From positions 992,001-1,056,000 of the forward strand of contig NZ_JAGTUT010000001.1 of assembly GCF_025685605.1 (NCBI RefSeq): a DNA stretch of 64,000 nt. The letters are read 5' to 3'. The notes below the pieces were generated by a model. It did not search any database, was not told the origin of the DNA, and saw only the letters and a program-made list of their open reading frames with translations. A program made the position numbers and the translations under genes. Positions 24,302-33,204 of this stretch are shown in pieces (the stretch's first letter is position 1; each line of letters opens with the position of its first letter). The stretch is from Granulicella arctica. GTDB taxonomy: Bacteria > Acidobacteriota > Terriglobia > Terriglobales > Acidobacteriaceae.

Positions 24302-26404
24302 TCACGTTCGTGGGAAGGTTCCTTCGGGCGCGCGAATCGTTCCACCGAGCGCCATAAGGGTCGTGATGATGCTGGACCACCAGCCCGTCAACTCGGCTTC
24401 GTTGAGGGTCCGTTCCTCTGACTGAAATACGCAACGCAGCAAGAGCGCGTAGACCCCGGGATACTTCTTGCTGTCGCGCCAGACCTCGATCGGCGTCAGG
24501 CGCTGCAGTTCGGCGATACCAAGCGCATGGATCGCGTCGACGACGGTCTGCCACTGCATGCTGTCCGGCATGGTGAAGGAGAAGTCGCGCTCGACGGTCT
24601 GGAAGCGAGAGAGATCGCGCGCGATGACCTTGCGGAGCGGCATCGCATACAGCCGCGCCAGATCAAGCTCCGCAAGGAATATCGGCTGGCGAAGCTTGCG
24701 CTGCTGGCCCTGCGAGGCAGCGAGTTCGCCGAAGAAGCCAATCGGCTTGCCCGCGAGCGAGATGGCTGCGGAGCGTCCGGGCTCAAGCCACACAGGCACT
24801 TCCGTGCTGTAGGCGACAGGATCGCCACCGAGATCGAAGAGGCTCAAGAGCGACTCGGCCACACCTTTCAGCTCATAGAAGGGTGCATCCGCAGCCTTCT
24901 GAAGCGGAGGCGCGGGAGAAACATGGCCGGTGAGGCCGAGGGATAGCCCGGCGGCTTCGTTGACTTGATCGGTGCTGCCGGTGAAGAGTTGACCCTGCTC
25001 AAAGAGGCGGACCTCTTTGACGTCACGATTGAGATTGTGGGCGAGCATCGTGACCATGCCGGGAATGAGGGAGGGACGAAGCAGCGTGGCTTCTTCGGAG
25101 AGCGGGTTTTCCATCGCGACCGTTCCCTTACCCGCCGCGGCGAAGAGGTCGCTGTCGGACTGCGAGGCGAAGGTGCTGGAGACGGACTCGCTATAGCCGA
25201 GAGCAAGCAGGCGGCTACGGACGGCGGCCTCTTTTGCGGCGGCAGGGTGAGCGATGACGATGCCGGGCGCGGGGAGCGTATTGGCAAAGCCGTTGTAACC
25301 GTAAACGCGGGCGACCTCTTCGATGAGGTCGATCTCACGCTCGAGGTCAAGGCGCCAGCTTGGAAGCTGAACGGCAAAGGTGTCGTCCGTCTGCGGGGTG
25401 AGGGTGCAGCCGAGGGCAGTAAGGAACTGGGAGACAATCTCCTTCGTGATGCCCTCGGGCGCGAGGGTTGTGCCGAGATGCCGCTGGACCTCTTTGACGC
25501 TCAATTCTATGGCGGGACGAGAGGCCGTCTTTGCAGCGACTTCTGGGATGACGAGATCGATGAGGTCGCCTTCGAGGGTGCCGCCGGATTCCAGGATGTG
25601 CATCGAAACGAGGGCATTGGCGATGGGAGCGGCGTTGAAGTCGGCGCCGCGCTCAAAGCGATGGGAGGCGTCGGTGTGGAGGCCGTGGCGACGGGCGCTC
25701 CGGCGGATGCTGGCCTGATCGAACCATGCGGCTTCGACGAGAATGTTTTTTGTATCGGCGGTGATCATGGAATCCCAGCCGCCCATGACGCCAGCTAGTC
25801 CGAGGGCCTTCTGCTCATCGGCTATTACGAGGTCGTCAGCTTCGAGGATACGATCCGTGCCGTCCAGGAGCTTGAGCTTCTCGCCCTTGTGGGCGAGGCG
25901 GACGACAATGCCACCTTCGATCCTGTCGAGGTCGAAGGCGTGGGTGGGATGGCCCATGCCGAGCAGGGTAACGTTTGAGGCGTCGACCGCGTTTGAGATC
26001 TGCTTCTGCGCGAGGAGGTGGAAGTAGTCCGCCGTGAGACCGGTGCTGGGAGCGATGGTGACGCCGCGCAGGACCTGGGCTGTAAAGCGGCCACAGAGCG
26101 CTTCGGCATCGGCTTCGATGCGGACTGGAAACGGCTTCGCGGCCAAGGGCGCTGGGAGTTGGGCGTGAAGCGAGGCGAGGGGCAGGTTGTAGATGGTCGC
26201 GGCTTCACGGGCGATGCCGTAGTGGTTCATCGCGTCGACGCGGTTGGTGGTGATGTCCATCTCAAAGAGGTGACCGTTACCGGGGCCGAGGTTATGGACG
26301 CCCTCGACGGCGATGCCGCGGAGGGTGAGGTCTTCGGCGAGTTGATGATCATCCACGGCAATGTCAGGGACGTAGGTGCGGAGCCAATTGGTCAGTATCT
26401 TCAT
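24302..26404 (-). CDS. pheT: Phenylalanyl-tRNA synthetase beta subunit (without EMAP-II-like domain)
   Basis: A 700-aa beta subunit that with PheS charges tRNA-Phe. It begins with the normal MKILTNWLRTYVPDIAVDD and LTLRGIAVE, but passes straight to EMDITTNRVDAMNHYGIARE with no room for the usual ~110-aa EMAP-II-like tRNA-binding domain. The B3/4 editing region (GMGHPTHAFDLDRIEGGIVV), B5 and the catalytic-like core (EVARVYGYNGF) are present. The C-terminus is FDX-ACB (DLSRFQTVERDFSFTMPDSM). The ATG at 26404 matches the family start. It is separated from pheS by two unrelated genes. Confidence 0.93.
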   Translation of the reverse strand: MKILTNWLRTYVPDIAVDDHQLAEDLTLRGIAVEGVHNLGPGNGHLFEMDITTNRVDAMNHYGIAREAATIYNLPLASLHAQLPAPLAAKPFPVRIEADAEALCGRFTAQVLRGVTIAPSTGLTADYFHLLAQKQISNAVDASNVTLLGMGHPTHAFDLDRIEGGIVVRLAHKGEKLKLLDGTDRILEADDLVIADEQKALGLAGVMGGWDSMITADTKNILVEAAWFDQASIRRSARRHGLHTDASHRFERGADFNAAPIANALVSMHILESGGTLEGDLIDLVIPEVAAKTASRPAIELSVKEVQRHLGTTLAPEGITKEIVSQFLTALGCTLTPQTDDTFAVQLPSWRLDLEREIDLIEEVARVYGYNGFANTLPAPGIVIAHPAAAKEAAVRSRLLALGYSESVSSTFASQSDSDLFAAAGKGTVAMENPLSEEATLLRPSLIPGMVTMLAHNLNRDVKEVRLFEQGQLFTGSTDQVNEAAGLSLGLTGHVSPAPPLQKAADAPFYELKGVAESLLSLFDLGGDPVAYSTEVPVWLEPGRSAAISLAGKPIGFFGELAASQGQQRKLRQPIFLAELDLARLYAMPLRKVIARDLSRFQTVERDFSFTMPDSMQWQTVVDAIHALGIAELQRLTPIEVWRDSKKYPGVYALLLRCVFQSEERTLNEAELTGWWSSIITTLMALGGTIRAPEGTFPRT

Positions 26405-26488
26405 GATGAACGTCTTCCAGTGTACTTTGCCGCGCTTGCGTCGGTGGCCGTTCGGCAGCGATGATGGCTGCGAGTTTGTGGAGGCGGA

Positions 26489-27424
26489 ATGCGAATCGGC
26501 AATGTTCTGGCTGTAGTGGCGGCGATGGCTTTGAGTACGACAGCAGTGGCGCAGCAGCCCGGCGTCTGGTCCGGTGGACCGCAGCATCCGGTGATTACGT
26601 TGTGGCCGGGTGGGGCTCCGGGACCGAAGACCGTCACCGGGCCGGAGGGGGATACGACGAAGCCCGACGATAAGTTGATTGCCGGTCGTCCGATCATCAA
26701 ACTGGCGAATGTTGCCGTGCCGACACTGACGATGTATGCGCCGCAAGGTTTGAACACGGGCGCGGCGGTGATCGTGTTTCCGGGTGGAGGGTACAGTATC
26801 CTGGCGATCGATCTTGAGGGCGTCGAGGTGTGCGACTGGCTGACGAAGAAGGGGATCACGTGCCTGATCCTGAAGTATCGGGTGCCAGCGAGTGGACCAT
26901 ATCCGAAGTCCGCTGCGGCGTTACAGGATGCGCAGCGTGCGGTGGGGCTGGTGCGAGCGCATGCGGCGGACTTCAAGATCGACCCGAAGCGCGTCGGGGT
27001 GCTCGGCTTCTCGGCTGGAGGGCATCTCGCAGCGGCAGTAAGTACGCACTATAGCGAGCGGCTGTATCCGGCTGTCGATGCGGCGGACCAGGTGAGCTGC
27101 CGACCAGACTTTGCCGTAGTGGTCTACCCAGGATACCTGGCGGACGCGGAGAAGGGGTTTGCGTTTACTCCGGATATTCCAGTGACCAAGGAGACGCCGC
27201 CGACCTTCCTGGTACAGGCGGAGGATGACCCGGTGCATGTGGAGAATACAACGGCTTACTTTGCAGCGCTGAAGGCTGCAGGCGTTCCGACGGAGATGCA
27301 CGTCTATGCGAAGGGAGGGCACGGATATGGACTTCGTCGGACAGAGTTGCCGGTAACGACCTGGCCCGATCGGGTCGATGACTGGCTGAAGACGGTCGGC
27401 ATTCTGAGAGGTAGCGGCGTTTAA
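26489..27424 (+). CDS. Secreted alpha/beta hydrolase (acetyl-xylan-esterase-like)
   Basis: A 311-aa enzyme with a signal peptide (cut near VAQQ). It has the oxyanion-hole motif VIVFPGGGY, the nucleophile elbow GFSAGG, an Asp in AEDDPVHVEN and the catalytic His in KGGHGYGLR. This layout is that of BD-FAE/esterase-lipase hydrolases that act on acetylated plant sugars. The WPGGAPG motif near the N-terminus is common in secreted endo-xylanase-linked esterases. It is divergent from pheT. Substrate inferred from family only. Confidence 0.85.
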   Translation: MRIGNVLAVVAAMALSTTAVAQQPGVWSGGPQHPVITLWPGGAPGPKTVTGPEGDTTKPDDKLIAGRPIIKLANVAVPTLTMYAPQGLNTGAAVIVFPGGGYSILAIDLEGVEVCDWLTKKGITCLILKYRVPASGPYPKSAAALQDAQRAVGLVRAHAADFKIDPKRVGVLGFSAGGHLAAAVSTHYSERLYPAVDAADQVSCRPDFAVVVYPGYLADAEKGFAFTPDIPVTKETPPTFLVQAEDDPVHVENTTAYFAALKAAGVPTEMHVYAKGGHGYGLRRTELPVTTWPDRVDDWLKTVGILRGSGV

Positions 27425-27452
27425 GACGGTCGACCGTATAGAACTCGGAGGG

Positions 27453-28748
27453 TCATGCCGGGTGAGCCGCATCGGTCTGTATCGGTGTGGAAATTGTCAT
27501 CGGTGCTATCGGACTGTACTCAAAAAACTTCTTGAGCTTCAGGAAAGGTCTCTCATAGAAGCGGAAGCTGATCACAGCAAGCAGTATCGAGATCGCAATG
27601 ACGAGGAACGCCGAACCGGCGACCGAAATCGCTCTTATGTGCGTAAGGTGAAGAATCTGAGCGCGAAAGGTGTTGCATAAGAAGGCATTTACTGAGTAGT
27701 GAAAGATGTAGATGCCATAGCTGTATTTCCCAAGAAAACGCAACGGTGCCGCTTCAAACATTGAACGGAGGAGAGACCGTTCACGGAATGTTTCGGCAAT
27801 CAGAGCAGTGCCGGCCAGTGCGAGGACGGTGTAGCCAAACGTCTCGATCAGGCGACCTTCGCGCCATTCCAACCCATGCTGATAGTGAGCGATCGTGCTC
27901 ATTATTGCGATTGCCGCGAGTAGTAGAGGCCATGCACCCTTTAGAACTACGTTCTGCAATCGACTTCTCATGAGCATCGCCAGGCAACCGCCCAGCAGGA
28001 GCGAGTCGGCTCGGCAGGCCGTAAAGGTGTAGATAAACTCTGGATCGACCCCTCTATAGGCTAGGACGGTGCGGAGCAGCAGGGCAACGATGGAAAGAGC
28101 GGACGTGGCGATGATGAGGCGTCTTCGGTCGCGAATCCAAAACACCAGGAAGGGCCATACAAGATAAAACTGCTCCTCAACCGCAAGCGACCAGAAGTGA
28201 CTCAGGTTGATGTAAGCCGAGGGTATAAAGTCGAAGGCCGACCCGGAGAGACCGGTGTTTTGCAGGTAGAGCAGAAGGATGAGTTGCTTGCCATGCCAGT
28301 CGAGGTGAAGCGGATGAGTCAAAGCAAAGAGGATGAACAAAACACCATAGTAGAGAGGGAAGATGCGGAGTACCCGCCGGAGATAAAACTTCCTGAAATA
28401 GCCTTCGTTGTCGAGGGAGTCGTACAGAATGCCCGTGATCAGGAAGCCGGACAAGACAAAAAATAGATCGACGCCAACCCACGCGGCGCGGGCGACAGCA
28501 GACAGGAAATCGAAGACGCGAATGCCAGTTCGCTCATTTGCGAGTAGCAGGTGGTGAGCGAGGACCATGGCAATTGCAAGTCCGCGAATACCATCCAATG
28601 CAGGATAGTGCTTTGGTCCTGCGACATTACGAATGCTGTTCAAAGGCTGCTTCGCCGCTGAATGGTTTGTAAGGGAGCCCCAGGCATCAGATCCGTACCC
28701 ACTAACAGTTTTGACACGATGAATAAAAGCTACCATGCGGATAGGCAT
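27453..28748 (-). CDS. Acyltransferase 3 family membrane protein
   Basis: A 431-aa integral membrane protein of the OafA/NodX/acyltransferase-3 family, which acetylates surface sugars from the cytoplasmic side. The family start YPALDGIRGLAIAMVLAHHL carries the essential His of the first TM, and VGVDLFFVLSGFLITGIL plus FYLRRVLRIFPLYY are complete. About ten membrane segments are visible. The N-terminal 45 residues before the domain look unstructured, so a later start cannot be excluded. It lies between pheS and pheT on their strand. Confidence 0.88.
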   Translation of the reverse strand: MPIRMVAFIHRVKTVSGYGSDAWGSLTNHSAAKQPLNSIRNVAGPKHYPALDGIRGLAIAMVLAHHLLLANERTGIRVFDFLSAVARAAWVGVDLFFVLSGFLITGILYDSLDNEGYFRKFYLRRVLRIFPLYYGVLFILFALTHPLHLDWHGKQLILLLYLQNTGLSGSAFDFIPSAYINLSHFWSLAVEEQFYLVWPFLVFWIRDRRRLIIATSALSIVALLLRTVLAYRGVDPEFIYTFTACRADSLLLGGCLAMLMRSRLQNVVLKGAWPLLLAAIAIMSTIAHYQHGLEWREGRLIETFGYTVLALAGTALIAETFRERSLLRSMFEAAPLRFLGKYSYGIYIFHYSVNAFLCNTFRAQILHLTHIRAISVAGSAFLVIAISILLAVISFRFYERPFLKLKKFFEYSPIAPMTISTPIQTDAAHPA

Positions 28749-28786
28749 GATCCGTTATAGATTTTGCTTATATCCCGAAATCTACT

Positions 28787-29881
28787 TCACGCAAACTGTT
28801 CCAGGAATCGCATGTCGCCGGAGTAGAAGTGGCCAATGTCAGAGATGCCATGCTGGATCATGGCGATGCGCTCAACGCCCATGCCGAAGGCGAAGCCGGT
28901 GATCTTCTTCGGGTCGTATGCGGGTTGATGACCTTGCGCGGTGCGCTGTTCATCGACGGCCGCAAAGACCGCGGGGTCCACCATACCGCAGCCGAGCAAT
29001 TCGATCCAGCCGGAGTGCTTGCACTTGCGGCAGCCTTTGCCATTGCAGAAGATGCAGGAGATCTGGACATCGGCGGAGGGCTCGGTGAAGGGGAAGAAGC
29101 TGGGGAAGAAGCGTGTCTTGACGCCTGAGCCGAAGAGAGCCTTCATAGCGTGGTCCAGCGTACCTTTAAGGTCCGAGAAGGTGATGTTGGTGTCGACGCA
29201 GAGGCCTTCTACCTGGTGGAAGATGGGCGAATGTGTAGCGTCTGCGGCGTCATTTCGGTGGACCTTGCCAGGGATGACGATGCGGATCGGGGGTGCCTGA
29301 TCGATCATGGTGCGAATCTGGACGGGGCTTGTGTGCGTGCGCATGAGGAGGCGATCGCGTGCCGGGCGGGATTGCTGTTTAGCGATGACGAGTGTGTCCT
29401 GCGTGTCGCGGGCGGGGTGGTTGGGGGGAAAGTTGAGGGCTTCGAAGTTGTAGAAGTCGGTTTCAACCTGCGGGCCGAGGTTCGTGGAGTAGCCGAGATG
29501 GTGGAAGACGGCTACGATCTCGTGCATCGTCTTGAGGAGCGGATGCGGGACACCGGGAGCCCGAAGGGTGCCGGGCAGGGTAATGTCGATCCCCTGGCTG
29601 ACGGCCTTGACAGTTGCTGGAGCTTCTAAAGTCTGCTCAATCTGCTGCTTGAGTTGGTTGAAGCGGATCCCGAGGGGCTTGCGCGCCTCGGGCGGGGCGG
29701 ACTTGAGCCATGCTTCGCTGACAAGCTTCAGTCGACCTTGCTTTCGGCCAAGCCAGTGGAGCCGAAAGGTTTCGGCGTCTTCAGTGGTAGCAGCTTCGTG
29801 GACCTCTTTGGTGAGAGTGGCAAAGGCGTCTTCGAGGGCGGCTTCATCGAAGGAGTCGAGTTGTGGAATGGCTTCGTTCAT
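28787..29881 (-). CDS. pheS: Phenylalanyl-tRNA synthetase alpha subunit
   Basis: A 364-aa class II synthetase alpha subunit. An N-terminal coiled-coil tRNA-contact region is followed by the catalytic core: HPLLKTMHEIVAVFHHLG, the motif 2 region THSPIFHQVEGLCVD, and motif 3 FAFGMGVERIAMI. Length is normal. A conserved CNGKGCRKCKHSGW metal-like loop is present. It is the first gene of the minus-strand phe block, 104 bases after the HAD-UbiA gene, with no clear Shine-Dalgarno site. Confidence 0.95.
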   Translation of the reverse strand: MNEAIPQLDSFDEAALEDAFATLTKEVHEAATTEDAETFRLHWLGRKQGRLKLVSEAWLKSAPPEARKPLGIRFNQLKQQIEQTLEAPATVKAVSQGIDITLPGTLRAPGVPHPLLKTMHEIVAVFHHLGYSTNLGPQVETDFYNFEALNFPPNHPARDTQDTLVIAKQQSRPARDRLLMRTHTSPVQIRTMIDQAPPIRIVIPGKVHRNDAADATHSPIFHQVEGLCVDTNITFSDLKGTLDHAMKALFGSGVKTRFFPSFFPFTEPSADVQISCIFCNGKGCRKCKHSGWIELLGCGMVDPAVFAAVDEQRTAQGHQPAYDPKKITGFAFGMGVERIAMIQHGISDIGHFYSGDMRFLEQFA

Positions 29882-29986
29882 GGACAGCTATCAGAGTAAA
29901 CGAATTGTAAAAGGTTAATGGTCCTTCTCAGGATCTGCGCCTTCGCACTGCGACACCAAAGTACGTGACCGTGGACAGACGCCTCT

Positions 29987-31492
29987 TTACAGAGAGACAA
30001 AGACGATGAGGATGACCAGGAAGCCCATGAGGAGGCTTCGCTTGTCGGTGATCGCGTAGACGACGGGGTCTTCGTCGAGTTGGCCTCGGGAGGCGAGAAG
30101 CCAAAGGCGGCTGATCCATAGGAGCAGAACGGGAACGAGAAGCCAAAGACGGTTTGGGTGCGCGTAGAGTTCGACCGCGTTGATGTTCGAGATATAGAGC
30201 GTGAGGACGACGACCGAGGCATAGCCGCTGGCGGAGCCGAAGCTGCGGAGCTGTTCCAGGTCTGAGACGTGATAGCCGCGGCCCATGATCTGGGTGGGGG
30301 CGGACTCGCGCTGGCGGAGGCTTTCGAGTTCGGCGAAGCGCTTGACGAAGGCCAGCGAGAGGAAGAAGAAGATGCTGAAGCCGCCCAGCCAGGCGGAGAC
30401 CGCGACTCCGGTAGCAGCTGATCCCGCGAGGATGCGGATCGTATAAAGGCCGGAGAGGACGATGACGTCGACCAGGGCCATGCGCTTGAGCGAGAAGGAG
30501 TAGGCCGAGGTGGTGACGGCATAGATGGCAAGCCACTGAAGAAACTTGTACGGAAAGATGAGGCTGTGCGACGGAGAAATGGCGTCGACGATGTTTGGCA
30601 GGAGAATGGCGAGGACGAGCGAGGAGACCAGAAAGAGTACGACGACACCGATGCCGGATGGGATGGACAGGTCACCGGCGGCGAAGGGGCGACGACGCTT
30701 CTTGAGGTGCCTGCGGTCGGCTTCGAGGTCCAGGAGGTCGTTGACGATGTAGGTTGCGGAGGCACAGAGACCAAAGCTGAGGAAGGCGACGAGTGCGCCG
30801 ACTATGGGTCCGGCTGACCATTCGTGCGCAAGCAGCAGGGGCAGGAAGATGAGGACATTCTTCGCCCATTGATGGAGGCGGATGGCCTTCAGCCAGGCCT
30901 TGAGGGGCGAGGGTGCGTCGATGAAGAAGCGGGCCGGGGTAATGTTTCCCTTGCGAAGAGCTGCTTTAAGACCGCTGGTCGGATTGGCGACCATGGGATC
31001 GAGGCAGTTCGACAACAGGATGGTGTCGGGAGAGGCATTGCCGATGTAGGTAAACTGATCGCCAAAGCGGGCCTGAAAGGCGGCGAGCTTGTTCTTGCCA
31101 GCGAGGTTGGTGGTGCCGTCGGAGGCGAGAACGCCGGCGAAGAGACCAAGATGAGCGGCGACGCGATCGGCGAGCGCGGTGTCCGCCGCGGTGGCGAGAT
31201 AGATGGGACGGCCAGTGGCGTGCTGCTGCTCAAGATATTGGAGGAGCTCCCGATTGTAGGGAAGATGGACGACGTCAAGTTCGACCTTGGCGGTGATGTT
31301 GCGCTTCAGAGCGGCTCTACCCTGGCTCAACCATTTGGGCAATTGCAGAATGGCGGTGGGGTGCTGGCGCGCCATGGCGAGGACGGAATCGAAGAGTGTG
31401 TCTGATTTGACGAGGGTTCCGTCGAGGTCGACGCAGAGAGGGTGCGTGCCGGGCATGAGGTCAGGTGAAGGGGAGGCTTGGTGAAGCGGCAT
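29987..31492 (-). CDS. HAD-phosphatase/UbiA-prenyltransferase fusion
   Basis: A 501-aa two-domain membrane enzyme. Residues 18 to about 180 are a HAD hydrolase domain (VDLDGTLVKSD, nucleophile Asp22, acid Asp24). Residues about 200-501 are a UbiA-type prenyltransferase with the first motif NDLLDLEADRRH (Asn251, Asp252, Asp255, Asp259) and about eight membrane segments. The UbiA part resembles decaprenyl-phosphate phosphoribose synthase-like enzymes (KAIRLHQWAKNVLIFLPLL). A HAD partner suggests the phosphate released or added in polyprenyl-sugar synthesis is removed by the same protein; that is inference. Confidence 0.87.
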   Translation of the reverse strand: MPLHQASPSPDLMPGTHPLCVDLDGTLVKSDTLFDSVLAMARQHPTAILQLPKWLSQGRAALKRNITAKVELDVVHLPYNRELLQYLEQQHATGRPIYLATAADTALADRVAAHLGLFAGVLASDGTTNLAGKNKLAAFQARFGDQFTYIGNASPDTILLSNCLDPMVANPTSGLKAALRKGNITPARFFIDAPSPLKAWLKAIRLHQWAKNVLIFLPLLLAHEWSAGPIVGALVAFLSFGLCASATYIVNDLLDLEADRRHLKKRRRPFAAGDLSIPSGIGVVVLFLVSSLVLAILLPNIVDAISPSHSLIFPYKFLQWLAIYAVTTSAYSFSLKRMALVDVIVLSGLYTIRILAGSAATGVAVSAWLGGFSIFFFLSLAFVKRFAELESLRQRESAPTQIMGRGYHVSDLEQLRSFGSASGYASVVVLTLYISNINAVELYAHPNRLWLLVPVLLLWISRLWLLASRGQLDEDPVVYAITDKRSLLMGFLVILIVFVSL

Positions 31493-31683
31493 ACCCCATT
31501 ATCATTTAGTCTTGATAACTATAGGTAAAGATTGAGTCGCCATTGTTCCCCGCCGAGCCAAGCCGGGAATAGACGATTGACAATGATTCGGAACTGATAG
31601 GCCAATCGACACGTAGATGTTGAAGAGATGCCTGCAGGACCGGTCGAGCACGCAATCACTAAATCCAGAGGGTAAAGCTGAAC

Positions 31684-33204
31684 ATGCCGTCAGAGCTGTC
31701 CGCATCGGAAACTCAGAGTACCGAAACACGCCAATCCGCGCCGACGTTTGGCACCTCCGTGCCGGAGAGCCCAAAGCCACAATCCAAAGCCAAGGGGCTC
31801 CTGCGCACGATCATGGTGCTGCTTGCGGTGGTGCTCATCATTGGAGCGGCGGCCTGGAAGATCAAGCGCAACGCCTCGGACCAGGAGGCTGAGAACGCGC
31901 GGATGGAGTCGATGGGCGACCGTCCCACACCGGTGCTGACTGCGGCTGTCGAACGGAAGACGATGCCCGTCTACCTGACAGCGCTGGGAACAGTGACAGC
32001 CTACAACACCGTGACGATCAAGCCGCGCGTGGATGGGCAACTGCTCCGGGTTACGGTGCGCGAGGGACAGACGGTTAAAGAGGGTCAGTTGTTGATGGAG
32101 ATTGATCCGAGCCCGTATCTGGCTGCGGTGGCGCAGGCTGAGGGTCAACTCGCAAAGGACCAGGCTACGGCGAACAACGCGCAGACGGAGGCGGCTCGCT
32201 ACACCGCGCTGCGCGAGGCCGGTGTGGTGTCGAAGGAGAGCGAGCAATCGCAGATTTCGCTATCGGGGCAGGCAGCGGGATCGATCCAGGCGGATCGGGC
32301 GGCGATCCAGGCGGCCAAAGTGAACTTGGCGTACACGAAGATTGTGTCGCCGATCAATGGCGTGGTGGGGTTGCGGCAGGTTGATCCGGGCAACATCGTC
32401 CATGCGGCGGATACGACGGGGTTGTTGGTGGTGACGCAGTTGCAGCCGATCTCGGTGATCTTTACGCTGCCGGAGGATCAGTTACCGGAGGTCTTCAAGC
32501 TGACACGTGAAGGCGTGCGGCTAACGACAGAGGCGTACGACCGCTCAAGCGCGACCCATCTCGCGACGGGAACGCTGCTTACTCTGGACAACCAGATCGA
32601 CACGACGACAGGCACAGACAAGGTGAAGGCTGTATTTGCGAACGCCGATGGGGCGTTGTTCCCGAATCAGTTTGTGAATATTCGACTTGTGCTCGAGCAA
32701 CGACAGGGAGCGATCGTGATCCCCGCGGCGGCGTTGCAGACGGGAACGCAGGGGAGCTTCGTCTATGTGGTGAAGCAGGGCATCCCTCCGCCGGGACTAC
32801 GGAAGGATGTGAAGGAGGACGCGCCGAAGAGCACGACGCCTCCCGATCCTTCGGGCTACTATGTCGTCGCTCAGCCCGTGCGAATCGATGTGACCGAGGG
32901 AGCGCAACTTATCGTGGCGAGTGGACTTCAGCCCGGCGACCAGATTGTGGTGGATGGGCAAGAGAAGCTGGTCGCGGGCAGCATCGTGATCCCAAGGTTG
33001 GGTGAGCCGGATGCCGCTCCAAAGAAGATTGCGGGAATTGGGGCGCGGACACCGCCACCTGCATCGACGGCTCCGGATATGACGTCAATCGACGTACCGG
33101 GCCTGTCGCGACGCAAGGCGGAGCAGCCGACTCCTAGTCCCAAGGGGACTCAGGCTCCGGCAACGACACAGGCTCCGGCTGGAACCCAGGGGCGTCGGCA
33201 ATGA
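31684..33204 (+). CDS. mdtA: RND efflux periplasmic adaptor (MdtA-like)
   Basis: A 506-aa membrane fusion protein linking the inner-membrane pump to an outer-membrane channel. The N-terminal anchor ([16 protein letters not shown]) is followed by the lipoyl half-motifs [21 protein letters not shown] and [15 protein letters not shown], a coiled-coil hairpin and the beta-barrel domain. The last ~60 residues are an extra Pro/Thr/Ala-rich tail. The stop overlaps the first pump gene (ATGA at 33201), so the operon is translationally coupled. No outer-membrane factor gene is present nearby. Confidence 0.9.
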   Translation: MPSELSASETQSTETRQSAPTFGTSVPESPKPQSKAKGLLRTIMVLLAVVLIIGAAAWKIKRNASDQEAENARMESMGDRPTPVLTAAVERKTMPVYLTALGTVTAYNTVTIKPRVDGQLLRVTVREGQTVKEGQLLMEIDPSPYLAAVAQAEGQLAKDQATANNAQTEAARYTALREAGVVSKESEQSQISLSGQAAGSIQADRAAIQAAKVNLAYTKIVSPINGVVGLRQVDPGNIVHAADTTGLLVVTQLQPISVIFTLPEDQLPEVFKLTREGVRLTTEAYDRSSATHLATGTLLTLDNQIDTTTGTDKVKAVFANADGALFPNQFVNIRLVLEQRQGAIVIPAAALQTGTQGSFVYVVKQGIPPPGLRKDVKEDAPKSTTPPDPSGYYVVAQPVRIDVTEGAQLIVASGLQPGDQIVVDGQEKLVAGSIVIPRLGEPDAAPKKIAGIGARTPPPASTAPDMTSIDVPGLSRRKAEQPTPSPKGTQAPATTQAPAGTQGRRQ

